From: Vibrio sp. UBA2441
GTDB taxonomy: Bacteria; Pseudomonadota; Gammaproteobacteria; Enterobacterales; Vibrionaceae
Length of the DNA stretch: 64,000 nt
Assembly (NCBI GenBank): GCA_002342685.1
Contig: DDQN01000092.1
Span: 165,206 to 229,205 of the forward strand
Direction of reading: 5' to 3'
Notes under the pieces: generated by a model
Seen by the model: only the letters and a program-made list of their open reading frames with translations
What the model was told of the DNA's origin: nothing
The model's database searches: none
Position numbers and translations under genes: made by a program
Part shown: positions 54,552 to 63,312 of the stretch, piece by piece
Layout of the letters: every line of letters starts with the position of its first letter
Numbering within the stretch: position 1 is the first letter of the stretch

Positions 54552-55907
54552 ATGAAAGATTGGAAAATTGTTCGCCGGTTTGAACAAATGCCAGATCTAC
54601 CGATTTTGGCTTCAGTCGATGTGCTAGTTATTGGTGGCGGCGCTGCGGGTGTAGCAGCAGCGGAAACAGCAGGACGCATGAATAAATCCACTTGGCTTAT
54701 CGAAAAGTATGGATTTTGCGGCGGAGCGGCGGTTGCAGGTTTATCAGGCACTATCTGTGGCATGTTTATGGGCAGCGACGATCCGAATGCCCAACCCGAA
54801 CAGGTTGTTTTTGGCTTTACTGAAAAATTCCGTAAGGAGTTAAAAGCGCGAGGTGGCGTCACTGAGCCTCAACGTTATGGTAAGACTTTTACCGTCACTC
54901 ACGATCCTCTGGTGTGGCGCGAGGTTGCTGACGATCTTCTTGAAAAAGCAGGCGTAACCACTTTGTTCCATACAGCAGTAACCGGTGTGATCATGGAAAA
55001 TGACACATTCAAGGGTGTCGTTATCGAATCAAACGCTGGCCAAAGCGTCATCATGGCGAAGATGATTGTTGATGCATCTGGCGACGCAGCGCTTATTGCC
55101 CGTGCGGGAATGGATTACTACTTTGGTGATAATGGCCGAATCCAGAACCCAACCATGTTCTTCCGTATTGGTGGTGTCGATGTAGGTAAATACCTTGACT
55201 ACTATGGCAGCGATACGATCTGCCCTCCAAAAGTCACGGAGAATATCCACACTGCAAATGCAACCGGTGACTACGACTTACCGCGTCATAAAATTTGGAT
55301 CTTCCCGACTACTCGACCAAATGAGCTCATGGTTAATGCCACTCGTCTTGCTGGACAGGATGGACGCATGCTCAATGTTATCGATCCTAAAGATTTTACT
55401 GAGGCGGAGATCTGGGGACGCCGTCAGGTAAGAGATTACACCAAATTCCTAAATAATTATGTACCCGGCTGTGAAGCTGCGTTTGTGGTAGATACCGGCG
55501 TTGAAGTTGGTATTCGTCAAACTCGTTCCATCGTCGGCGTAGAAACCTTAACCAATAAAGATGTTGTTAATTGTGTAAAACGCACAGACAGCATTTGTCG
55601 TACTCCATGGCCAATCGAGCTCCACTCTGGCGACAAACCTAAGTTGCATTGGTTAATTGATGACTATTATGATGTTCCGTTCAACACGTTGGTTCCGATC
55701 GTTGGTGAGAACATCATTGTAGCTGGTCGCTGTTTAAGTGCAGAACATGAAGCGCTTGCTTCAGCTCGCGTAACAGCACAGTGCTTTGAATATGGCTTGG
55801 CAGCCGGCATAGCCGTTGTTAAAGCCATTGATGAAAACAGACGTATCCGGGATCTATCCGGTGAAGAAATCCGCACTATTATGATAGATAACGGTAGTGC
55901 GTTGTAA
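54552..55907 (+). CDS. FAD-dependent oxidoreductase (FAD_oxidored family)
   Basis: A 451-residue flavoprotein. The FAD-binding fold is near the N-terminus (DVLVIGGGAAGVAAAETAGR, residues 23-42), followed by GFCGGAAVAGLSGTICGMF typical of this family, VDASGDAALIARAG, and the C-terminal FAD contact IVAGRCLSAEHEALASARV. Members oxidise or dehydrogenate uncharacterised organic substrates. GAGG 6 bases before the ATG. First gene of a three-gene operon with an enolase-superfamily enzyme and a BCCT transporter. Confidence 0.9.
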   Translation: MKDWKIVRRFEQMPDLPILASVDVLVIGGGAAGVAAAETAGRMNKSTWLIEKYGFCGGAAVAGLSGTICGMFMGSDDPNAQPEQVVFGFTEKFRKELKARGGVTEPQRYGKTFTVTHDPLVWREVADDLLEKAGVTTLFHTAVTGVIMENDTFKGVVIESNAGQSVIMAKMIVDASGDAALIARAGMDYYFGDNGRIQNPTMFFRIGGVDVGKYLDYYGSDTICPPKVTENIHTANATGDYDLPRHKIWIFPTTRPNELMVNATRLAGQDGRMLNVIDPKDFTEAEIWGRRQVRDYTKFLNNYVPGCEAAFVVDTGVEVGIRQTRSIVGVETLTNKDVVNCVKRTDSICRTPWPIELHSGDKPKLHWLIDDYYDVPFNTLVPIVGENIIVAGRCLSAEHEALASARVTAQCFEYGLAAGIAVVKAIDENRRIRDLSGEEIRTIMIDNGSAL

Positions 55908-55916
55908 GGAGATAAA

Positions 55917-57041
55917 ATGAAAGATACAGTTATTAAGCGTGTTGAGCTTTACGCAGTAGCCGACCGCGATGCACCACCGATTCCTTGGGCTGACAACCAA
56001 GAACCTCTTTTATACACCAACAACATCGTCCGTATAATTACAGACGATGGTACAGAAGGTGTGGGTGCAACCATCAGCTACACCGAAAACGACTTTGATC
56101 GCTGCATTATTGAAGCAATGCGTACTATTGTTCCTGGGCTAATCGGCAAAAACCCGCTAATGACCGATGAACTCAGCGCATGGCTCGGTGCTCGCTGCAC
56201 TTGGGGCGGTTTACCTGCAAAATCACCAATCGATATCGCCGCTTGGGATATCAAAGCCAAAAAAGCTAACATGCCTCTTTACATGTTGCTTGGTGGTGCT
56301 CGTCATAAAATGCTTTCTTATGCGTCAACACCGATGTTTGATTCGGTTGAAGAGTACTTCCCGTACGTAGACGATTGCATTGAAGCTGGATTCACAGCCA
56401 TCAAACTGCACTGCTACTGTGTATTTGAAAAAGACGTTAAATTAGTAAACGCTATTCAGGAACGCTACGGAAAAACCAACATCCGCTTCATGCTCGACAC
56501 AGCAACTTTCTATAGCCCGGCAGAGGCCATGAAAATGGCAAAACTAATGGAAAGCTACGATTGGGAATGGTTAGAAGCTCCAGTATCTGATTACGATTAC
56601 AAAACTTACCAGCGCTTGGTTGATAAAACAGACCTAGAGATCTCAAGCCACGGCAACTGCTTGCTAACGCTTCAGGAAGTGACTTATGCATTAGGCAATG
56701 GCTTCTGGTCTGATGTTCGTCAAGATGCAACGGTTTGTGGCGGCATCACCCAGCTAAACAAGTGCTTTGCGATTGCAGAAGGACACTCTAAAAATCTGGA
56801 AATTCAAAGCATGGGGTACACCATTACGCAGGCAGCAAACTTGCACGTTGCTTTGGCCCACTTCAATTGCAAATACTTTGAGCAGTTTTATCCATATGAA
56901 AGCTTCGAACTCGCTTCTAAAACTCAGATCCGTACCGATAAAGAAGGCTTTGTTCATGCCCCAGAGGGTAATGGCCTAGGGGTAGAAATGGATTGGGAAG
57001 CAGTAAAAGAAGCATCAATTGCTCACTATATTTTTGAATAA
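55917..57041 (+). CDS. Enolase-superfamily (mandelate racemase/muconate lactonizing type) enzyme, atypical active site
   Basis: A 374-residue protein with the capping domain and TIM barrel of the superfamily (SPIDIAAWDIKAKKANMPLY, residues 103-122). By family pattern: Lys 163-x-His 165 at the end of strand 2, metal ligands Asp 194 (MLDTA), Glu 220 (LEAPV) and Asn 247 (SSHGN), Asp 270 (RQDATVCGG). The usual catalytic His of the His-Asp dyad seems replaced by Met 299 (EIQSMGYTI). Asn as third ligand is known from glucarate dehydratases, but the lost His is not usual. Likely a dehydratase, epimerase or lyase of an acid substrate. Nine bases after the FAD gene. Confidence 0.85.
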   Translation: MKDTVIKRVELYAVADRDAPPIPWADNQEPLLYTNNIVRIITDDGTEGVGATISYTENDFDRCIIEAMRTIVPGLIGKNPLMTDELSAWLGARCTWGGLPAKSPIDIAAWDIKAKKANMPLYMLLGGARHKMLSYASTPMFDSVEEYFPYVDDCIEAGFTAIKLHCYCVFEKDVKLVNAIQERYGKTNIRFMLDTATFYSPAEAMKMAKLMESYDWEWLEAPVSDYDYKTYQRLVDKTDLEISSHGNCLLTLQEVTYALGNGFWSDVRQDATVCGGITQLNKCFAIAEGHSKNLEIQSMGYTITQAANLHVALAHFNCKYFEQFYPYESFELASKTQIRTDKEGFVHAPEGNGLGVEMDWEAVKEASIAHYIFE

Positions 57042-57110
57042 TCGAATATTAATGACGTGAAATTGTTACTCCCGGTCCAATCCATAGGCGGGAGTATCAA
57101 GGAGTCCTTT

Positions 57111-58733
57111 ATGGAAAATAGTAAATCAAGTAACTTTGACCGCACGACGATACTGATCTCTCTGCTCATTATCAGTGCGCTGTCTGTATTCTTTTTAACA
57201 GATACCGAGCGTGCCATTAGCATCGCTGGAAGTATCTTTACCATGATCGCTTATAATCTTGGTACGCCTATTCTGTGGTTTGGTTTTGCCATGGTAATAG
57301 TTTCAGTTTATCTGATGGTCAGCAAATACGGTAACATACGTATGGGCGAGGGAAAGCCAGAGTACACCAATTTTGCATACATCACTATGATGGCACTCGC
57401 CGGTGTGGGTTCTGGTACCGTTTACTGGGCCTTTCTAGAGTGGTCTTACTACATCAAGACCCCTCCTTTTGCTATTGAAGCTGGTTCTGTTGCAGCGCAT
57501 GAGTGGGCAGTAACATATTCTTTGCACCACTGGGGTATTACTGCATGGGCTCTATATGCTATCAGTGCCGTGCCTATCATGTACTCATACTATGTACGTA
57601 AAAATCCTTCTCTGAAGATTAGTGAAATCGTACAAAGCATGATTAAAAACCAAGCTGCAGGTAAAGTGGTTGCCCGTGTTATTGATATCACCTACCCAAT
57701 CGCTCTAGTATTTGGCCTTATCATCGTACTGGCTCTGGGTGTGCCAATTGTATCAGCGGCTTTTGCTCAGCTTACTGGCCTAGAAGATACTCTAGGACTT
57801 AAGTTAGGCATGCTAGGTATCGTAGCAACACTACTTATCGTGAGTTCGTTTGTTGGTATCGAAAAGGGCATGAAGAACATTTCAAGCTCAGGTACTTACT
57901 TCCTAATCGCGCTGGTTATTTACATTCTTATCTTCGGCCCAACGCTATTCATTCTGGAGAATACTAGTACATCACTGAGCATTTGGGCATCAAACTTCAT
58001 CCACATGAGCCTGTATACTGATGCCATCACTCAGGATAAGTTCCCGCAGAACTGGACAGCTTACTTCTGGGCGTACTGGATGATCTTTATTCCTTTAATG
58101 TGTATCTTCATTACTAAGGTATCTAAAGGTCGTACCCTTCGCGAAGTTATCGCTTGTATGGTAGGTGGCGGTACAGTAGGCACAACAATCCTATTCTCGA
58201 TTGTTGGTTCATTCATGATGAAGACCCAACTTGATAAGAAAGTAAACATCGGCCAGATGGTATCTGACGGTCAAGCGAGCCAGTCAATTGTAGAGGCGCT
58301 AAATACACTGCCGTTCTCATCTGTTCTGCTCGTTATATTTATTATCTCGACTTTCTTATTGTTGGTAACAACACTTGATGGCTCGGTATTCACTGTAGCC
58401 TGTCAGACTCAACGTGTATTGGATGAAGATAAGAACCCTGCGACTCTGCTGAAGATCTTCTGGTGTTTAGTGATCATAGCTATTCCGGCCGTATTCATTA
58501 TCGTTAAAGCGCCAGTTGGCTCAATGCAGTCTGCCATCTTGATATTTGCAGCACCATTATTGGTATTAGTTAGCTACATGCTGGTCAAGACATTTAAATA
58601 CATGGTTGAAGACTATGGTCATATGACCGCACAACAAATTCAGGAAATGCACCAGTTGGAATCAGAAAAAGAGACCATTCATCCGAAGCAACCTGAAGTT
58701 ACCGAGGGTGTGCAAGTAAACGCAACTAATTAA
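57111..58733 (+). CDS. BCCT-family transporter, CaiT-like
   Basis: A 540-residue protein with twelve membrane helices. FLEWSYYIKTPPFAIEAGS and FPQNWTAYFWAYWMIF, then ITKVSKGRTLREVI, parallel CaiT (carnitine/butyrobetaine exchanger), whose second half of the Trp box is also changed. Substrate should carry a quaternary ammonium or similar group. The frame opens at 57057, but the ATG at 57111 has AAGGAG 6 bases upstream. A hairpin with TACTCCCG / CGGGAGTA arms (57067-57096) lies just before. The C-terminal 50 residues are charged and cytoplasmic. Confidence 0.9.
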   Translation: MENSKSSNFDRTTILISLLIISALSVFFLTDTERAISIAGSIFTMIAYNLGTPILWFGFAMVIVSVYLMVSKYGNIRMGEGKPEYTNFAYITMMALAGVGSGTVYWAFLEWSYYIKTPPFAIEAGSVAAHEWAVTYSLHHWGITAWALYAISAVPIMYSYYVRKNPSLKISEIVQSMIKNQAAGKVVARVIDITYPIALVFGLIIVLALGVPIVSAAFAQLTGLEDTLGLKLGMLGIVATLLIVSSFVGIEKGMKNISSSGTYFLIALVIYILIFGPTLFILENTSTSLSIWASNFIHMSLYTDAITQDKFPQNWTAYFWAYWMIFIPLMCIFITKVSKGRTLREVIACMVGGGTVGTTILFSIVGSFMMKTQLDKKVNIGQMVSDGQASQSIVEALNTLPFSSVLLVIFIISTFLLLVTTLDGSVFTVACQTQRVLDEDKNPATLLKIFWCLVIIAIPAVFIIVKAPVGSMQSAILIFAAPLLVLVSYMLVKTFKYMVEDYGHMTAQQIQEMHQLESEKETIHPKQPEVTEGVQVNATN

Positions 58734-58747
58734 TATTTAAAAGCACT

Positions 58748-58802
58748 AAGAACCAAAGCCATTTACTACAACTGTCTTCAATACCATTTGGCTTTGGTTC
58801 TT
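58748..58802. terminator. Terminator between convergent BCCT and solute-binding genes
   Basis: Perfect 14-bp arms AAGAACCAAAGCCA (58748-58761) and TGGCTTTGGTTCTT (58789-58802) around a 27-nt loop. It begins 14 bases after the BCCT stop. Confidence 0.75.
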
Positions 58803-58812
58803 GTTCCAGCAA

Positions 58813-59595
58813 TTACCAATAATAACCGTGCCGGAATGATTCCAACAGTTCAAAATATCGCCCATTTGACCTGATAATTCGCAAGCCACGGTTAAACTCT
58901 TTAAGCAACCTTTCGTTTTCTTCAATCCGTGTAGAAAAAAGTAGATAGAGATAGCGTTTGTATTGTTTGTTATCGATAAAAGCTATTTGTCCGAGGTCAG
59001 TAATTGTAAGTTTTTTAGCAACATAATAAAAACCAACCTCTTTTATCACACTCACAGCATCAATATTTCTATGAAAGAGCCGTTGCATCTGAACATCATC
59101 GCCACCAGATCGGACAATCTTAACAATACCTTTTCCTTCTAACGACTCTAAGTGTGGGTAAGGTGAATACTCAGTACCTCCAATTCGTTTCCCTTTTAAG
59201 TCAGAGTCTTCATGCCACTTAATGGGATTAGATTTTAAGTAAAAAAGAACTTCATCTGCTTCATACACAACGTCACTATAATTTAGCTCTTGCTCTCGTT
59301 TAGGTGAATAATACCAAACCGCCGTCGCGTGCCACAGCTCCTTATTCGCACCCTCCCCTCTCACTGCGTAGTTATAAGAACGCTTCCAGGGGAAATACCC
59401 ATAAACAACATCTATATCTACGGAAGCAAAAGCTTCCCTTACAATATGAGATATTAAACCTTCTTGCTGTAAATCTTGCCCCAAAAACGGAGGCCATTCG
59501 CCACTGCTTATGTAAATGGTCTCTTTACTCTGTACCGTAAAAGTGGAAAAACAGAGCAAAAGCATCAACAAGTAGTAATACACTCTGCTTAGCAT
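58813..59595 (-). CDS. Periplasmic family-3 solute-binding-like protein (orphan paralogue)
   Basis: A 260-residue secreted protein with signal peptide (cleavage near residue 23, TVQS-KETIY). It shares ISSGEWPPFLGQDL, VYGYFPWKRSYNYAVRGEG and DLKGKRIGGTEYSPYPHLES with the protein at 50157-50942. No permease genes nearby. The two paralogues enclose the 8-kb accessory block, on opposite strands. Confidence 0.87.
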   Translation of the reverse strand: MLSRVYYYLLMLLLCFSTFTVQSKETIYISSGEWPPFLGQDLQQEGLISHIVREAFASVDIDVVYGYFPWKRSYNYAVRGEGANKELWHATAVWYYSPKREQELNYSDVVYEADEVLFYLKSNPIKWHEDSDLKGKRIGGTEYSPYPHLESLEGKGIVKIVRSGGDDVQMQRLFHRNIDAVSVIKEVGFYYVAKKLTITDLGQIAFIDNKQYKRYLYLLFSTRIEENERLLKEFNRGLRIIRSNGRYFELLESFRHGYYW

Positions 59596-59728
59596 CTCTT
59601 CCCTTATTTAATAGCAATTGAACAATGGACTATGACATTTTTAAATACACCCTGTGTATAAGTATTGTCGATATTGACGGCTTAGGGTGAACTTTATTAA
59701 CATTTAACTCAATTATCGTAGTAAGATC

Positions 59729-59768
59729 AAAAAAACCACCAGCTAACATGTTGTTAAGCTGATGGTTT
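59729..59768 (-). terminator. Terminator after nnrS
   Basis: On the minus strand AAAACCATCAGCT pairs with AGCTGGTGGTTTT (one wobble), followed by a T run at 59729-59733. Lies about 60 bases after the nnrS stop. Confidence 0.8.
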
Positions 59769-59829
59769 TCGATTTTTAACCTGCAATAATTAGAATATCA
59801 TTTAATTCTTAAGTTCGTTATCGCTCAGA

Positions 59830-61011
59830 TCAACCAGGATGACCATCAACTCGAGGCCGAATCAACATAACAGCGAAATAATAAACGAACATAGTAAAAG
59901 CAAATCCCCATAAAATGGCAGAAACGTTGATAATCAACATCATGTAAATTGGAGAGAAACCTACGCCCAAGCTACGTAAAAGTGCAGCCAAAAATACGGC
60001 CAAAAATGCAGGCCACATCTTAGGTCCTTTATAAATTTCTCTTCCGGTATGCCCCATGGTAACCCGTGAGATCATTGCGAGAATGATTCCACCAAGCGCC
60101 CCAATCACAAACAAATGAATCATAGAATGCTGAGCAAATCCAGTAGTGACACTGCTTGCAATCAAGCCCAATGGAATACACAAATAGGAAAGGTGTAATG
60201 ACCAGACTAATGGTTCACTCCTTGTTTTCCACGGTTTCCAGCGGATAAATCGAATCAGTTGAAACAAAGCAGCAAAAAGCATTATCGCTGGTGCGATATC
60301 CGCAGCCAGCAAAGGGAAGAAGCTCAATGCAAATAATAGTGCCAAGGGTAAATTTGCTGCCAAATCAAGCCACAATAACGGCTGTGATTTGTCGAAATTG
60401 AATCTTCTTGCGGTAAAAAATGGTATCACTCGTCCACCCATGACCGAAAGCAAAAGCATAAACCACCAAATCATGGCTTGCCATACTGCAATCGATGAAA
60501 AAGGTGGCATACCTTTGATCGTGGCATAACTGGCAAAGTTAGCCACTAGAGCTAATATAAACAGCGGTACAAAAAACAGATTTCGCCACCCTTTTGCTTT
60601 AAGGACTCGAAAACCAACTTCATACGCTAAAGAGACAAGAAACAGGGCTTCAATACTGGAAATGATCCAGAGCGGAGTATCCGTCCAAAATAATATTCGT
60701 GGTAATAACCAGAGTAAAACAATAAAACCTAAACGATAACTTTTAGTACCGTTAATACCTGTCCAAGTCTGAGCAGCCGTCAATACAAAACCCGCCACGA
60801 TTGCCATTGCAAATCCAAATAACATTTCATGGACATGCCACCACATCGCTGGAACATTTAAAGCCTCTGGCTGCCCATTTTGAAACGCATACACCCAAAT
60901 AGCGATTGCGATTACAGAGTAGAGGGTGCCAAACAGAAAAAAGGGTCTGAAACCAAGACGCAATAAAGGCGTAATTTTATCTTCTTTACTCTTATCAGTA
61001 ATATTTAGCAC
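59830..61011 (-). CDS. nnrS: NnrS-family heme/copper membrane protein
   Basis: A 393-residue membrane protein with about twelve helices. The conserved MWWHVHEMLFGFAMAIVAGF and HLFVIGALGGIILAMISRVTMG with several His residues are family features. NnrS protects cells from nitric oxide stress; in Vibrio it is NorR-controlled. GTG start with AAGG 7 bases upstream. Sigma-54 promoter and three NorR sites lie upstream, matching that knowledge. Confidence 0.94.
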   Translation of the reverse strand: MLNITDKSKEDKITPLLRLGFRPFFLFGTLYSVIAIAIWVYAFQNGQPEALNVPAMWWHVHEMLFGFAMAIVAGFVLTAAQTWTGINGTKSYRLGFIVLLWLLPRILFWTDTPLWIISSIEALFLVSLAYEVGFRVLKAKGWRNLFFVPLFILALVANFASYATIKGMPPFSSIAVWQAMIWWFMLLLSVMGGRVIPFFTARRFNFDKSQPLLWLDLAANLPLALLFALSFFPLLAADIAPAIMLFAALFQLIRFIRWKPWKTRSEPLVWSLHLSYLCIPLGLIASSVTTGFAQHSMIHLFVIGALGGIILAMISRVTMGHTGREIYKGPKMWPAFLAVFLAALLRSLGVGFSPIYMMLIINVSAILWGFAFTMFVYYFAVMLIRPRVDGHPG

Positions 61012-61096
61012 TAGTAAACCTTATAAACCGCGTGATACAAATCTTAAACTCATTGAAGACACCCAAGGGTTTTCTTTACCCATTACACGTCATTAT

Positions 61097-61112
61097 TGCA
61101 GTTAGTGTGCCA
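61097..61112 (-). promoter_or_regulatory. Sigma-54 promoter of nnrS
   Basis: Minus-strand TGGCAC-N6-TGCA has the -24 GG and -12 GC at the required spacing. It is about 86 bp before the nnrS start and downstream of three NorR sites. Confidence 0.72.
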
Positions 61113-61217
61113 TTGAGAATAACCCTTACGGGGTATTTTTATTGTCACTTAAAACAATAGGTTACCGAATGTTCATATCCACCTAAAACATAATTCATCT
61201 AAAAAAGATATTATAGT

Positions 61218-61275
61218 GTGTCATTTTGACACTAAACCGTGTCATTTTGACATGAATTATATTGTCATTTGAACA
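61218..61275 (-). promoter_or_regulatory. Three NorR enhancer sites
   Basis: TGTCATTTTGACA at 61219-61231, the same at 61240-61252, and TGTCATTTGAACA at 61263-61275. Spacing is 21 and 23 bp, about two helical turns. The core GT-N7-AC is intact in all three. NorR is a nitric-oxide-sensing sigma-54 activator that binds three such sites at norVW. The remaining gap 61276-61568 shows no further gene. Confidence 0.85.
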
Positions 61276-61568
61276 TTAAGTTGAATCGAACGGCTTGATA
61301 GACGAGAATTTTTCAATATCTCTCACACTTAAGTCTCTAAGAAAGCGGAACCACATTATCTATATACTATAAGTACTACTGATAACATCGGCTCAAAATG
61401 CTTGAGTAGCCTGCGATGGCTCATTCTTGCGGTTATTTATTGAGTGTCAATTTGTGTTGCTGTTACTTTATATTCAATGCAAGTAGCAAGTTAAAACAAT
61501 GCGCCTATAAAGTGTGGCATGGTTACTGCTACAATACTGTAGGTTACAACTTCTCACGAGTACTTATC

Positions 61569-61697
61569 ATGAACGCCAATTTATCAGCCCTGCTTAAAGC
61601 TGCCGTATTTCTATTTGTAGGTTATTGGGCATTTGTATACCTTGCCATATTGCCAGAGTTAGTTTACATGCTTAGCATAAAACTGGGGGTTGCATAA
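61569..61697 (+). CDS. Candidate 42-residue membrane protein
   Basis: Starts MNANLSALLKAAVFLFVGYW and is nearly all hydrophobic, one to two membrane helices, with Glu 29 in the middle. The frame is open from 61416, but no earlier start looks right. The ribosome site is weak (ACGAG). Divergent from nnrS with a 557-bp gap. I do not recognise it. Confidence 0.45.
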   Translation: MNANLSALLKAAVFLFVGYWAFVYLAILPELVYMLSIKLGVA

Positions 61698-61872
61698 ATA
61701 CGTCCAGCACTTCGCAAGATGCGGTACAGCTCAGCTATACCGCGAAACCTGAAATTGACTGACAGAATATCAAATGATTGCTAAAAGCTATTTGATTTCT
61801 GTAAATACACCAATGTAGCTTCTCCGTTTATATCCTTCTCTATTTGTTCTGTGATGCTGCAACCGTTATCGG

Positions 61873-62406
61873 TTATTTCTGTTTAGGTCGGAAAGGCTTT
61901 ATAACCACTTCGTTGCATTTCAGATATGGACCTTCCATCAGGTCGATACAATAAGGTATCGCAGGGAATACCGCATCCAGACATTCACGAATGGACTTCG
62001 GTTTTCCAGGTAGATTTACAATTAAAGTATCTTTACGAAGACCAGCAGTCTGGCGTGACAAAATAGCGGTTGGAACGAATTTCAGCGATTCAGCACGCAT
62101 AAGTTCACCAAATCCAGGCATCATACGATCACAAACGGCTTCTGTTGCTTCAGGAGTGACATCGCGCTTTGCCGGCCCTGTGCCTCCGGTTGTAACAATC
62201 AGGCTACAAGCTTGTTCATCAGCCATTTTAATCAATGTGGCTTCGATAACATCCTGTTCGTCAGGGATCACTTCATAGACAGGTTCCCACTCAGAAATTA
62301 AATACTCATTCAGAGTTTCAATAATTGATTTACCAGAAATGTCTTCATACACGCCAGCGCTTGCTCGGTCACTGACCGTAACAATACCGATTTTTGCTTT
62401 TGTCAT
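61873..62406 (-). CDS. mog: Molybdopterin adenylyltransferase
   Basis: A 177-residue MogA/MoaB-type protein: KIGIVTVSDRASAGVYEDIS, VTTGGTGPAKRDVTPEATE, and VNLPGKPKSIRECL. Mog activates molybdopterin with ATP before molybdenum insertion. Slightly shorter than E. coli Mog (195). AGGGATAACAA before the ATG. No other moa gene is adjacent. Confidence 0.93.
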   Translation of the reverse strand: MTKAKIGIVTVSDRASAGVYEDISGKSIIETLNEYLISEWEPVYEVIPDEQDVIEATLIKMADEQACSLIVTTGGTGPAKRDVTPEATEAVCDRMMPGFGELMRAESLKFVPTAILSRQTAGLRKDTLIVNLPGKPKSIRECLDAVFPAIPYCIDLMEGPYLKCNEVVIKPFRPKQK

Positions 62407-62564
62407 TTGTTATCCCTTTGACGAAATTCTTGTTGAAGGGCAAGTGTAATGAATTAAGCCGAGAGGATAAACCTTGAAAGAAAAAAATCAGGCCAGCATG
62501 AGAGGTGAGCATTAACCATTACCCGGTCCACCCGAAGAGTCTCAATAAATTAATCATCACCTCC

Positions 62565-62617
62565 TTGACAAAGAGACCACTGGTCACTTACCATAACAAC
62601 ACTAAAGACCATTGGTC
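62565..62617 (+). promoter_or_regulatory. Promoter and two operators of the TetR/DUF4345 operon
   Basis: A perfect -35 TTGACA (62565-62570) and a -10 TACCAT (62589-62594) are 18 bp apart. GACCA-C-TGGTC (62575-62585) lies in the spacer and GACCA-T-TGGTC (62607-62617) just past the start point, 32 bp apart centre to centre, about three turns. This fits autorepression by the TetR protein encoded next. Confidence 0.75.
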
Positions 62618-62642
62618 TCTAAAGTGTCATTTGGGAAATAGT

Positions 62643-63302
62643 ATGGACTGGCAAAGAGCAACAACGGATAAACAAAAAGACTTAAGAAAAATGGAGATAT
62701 TTGAAGCCACCTTGCGTCTTTTTAAAATGCACGGCTATGAAAATGTTAGTTTTAACATGATTGCAAAAGAAGCCTGCTTTACGAAATCCAATATGTATAG
62801 ATATTTCAAATCAAAAGAAGATATTTTTTTAAACATATTTGGAGAAATGTTTAAAACTTGGCAAAAGCATTATGTTTTGGAGCTGAGAAAACTTAATGAA
62901 AACGAATCTTATGCGATATTTGCGAAAACATGGGTAGACTCATATTTAAAGTACCCTAACTTCTTAGACCTGATACCACTTCTTTTTTTATCGTTAGAAA
63001 GAAACAGCTCATATGATCAGCTATTGAAATTTAAAGTTATGTCTAAGGATTTATTACTTCAAGTGGCTATAGAAACCACAACGATTTATCCATCTCTAGA
63101 AATAAGTAGAGCATTCCAGTTAATAAATTCTAGTTTTGCTATCACATCAAATTTTTGGGCAGCAAACTTTCAAAACGAATCTATAAGAAAAATATATGAG
63201 CACGATGATTTTAAGTTCATGAAACCCAACTTCGAAAAAGATCTTACTGCCTCAATAGAAATAATTCTTAGAGGTTTATTCATAGACGAAAAAAACATTT
63301 AG
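62643..63302 (+). CDS. TetR-family regulator
   Basis: A 219-residue TetR protein with helix-turn-helix KMHGYENVSFNMIAKEACFT then KSNMYRYFKSKEDIFLNIF. The frame opens at 62505, but the ATG at 62643 has GGGA 7 bases upstream and lies after the promoter. The helical C-terminal domain is of the YcdC-like type. Ten bases before a DUF4345 membrane gene in the same operon. Lower GC than most neighbours. Confidence 0.9.
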   Translation: MDWQRATTDKQKDLRKMEIFEATLRLFKMHGYENVSFNMIAKEACFTKSNMYRYFKSKEDIFLNIFGEMFKTWQKHYVLELRKLNENESYAIFAKTWVDSYLKYPNFLDLIPLLFLSLERNSSYDQLLKFKVMSKDLLLQVAIETTTIYPSLEISRAFQLINSSFAITSNFWAANFQNESIRKIYEHDDFKFMKPNFEKDLTASIEIILRGLFIDEKNI

Positions 63303-63312
63303 GGAGCATTGT

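Noticed and set aside
50945..58791. Exact 16-mer CTTCAATACCATTTGG shared at 50945-50960 and 58776-58791, both next to the solute-binding paralogues
   Set aside because: In 64 kb about half a shared 16-mer is expected by chance in each orientation, and the orientation relative to the paralogues differs, so it is not evidence of duplication alone.
61721..61743. Hairpin GCGGTA / TACCGC after the 42-residue frame
   Set aside because: 6-bp stem, 11-nt loop and no T run; not called as a terminator.
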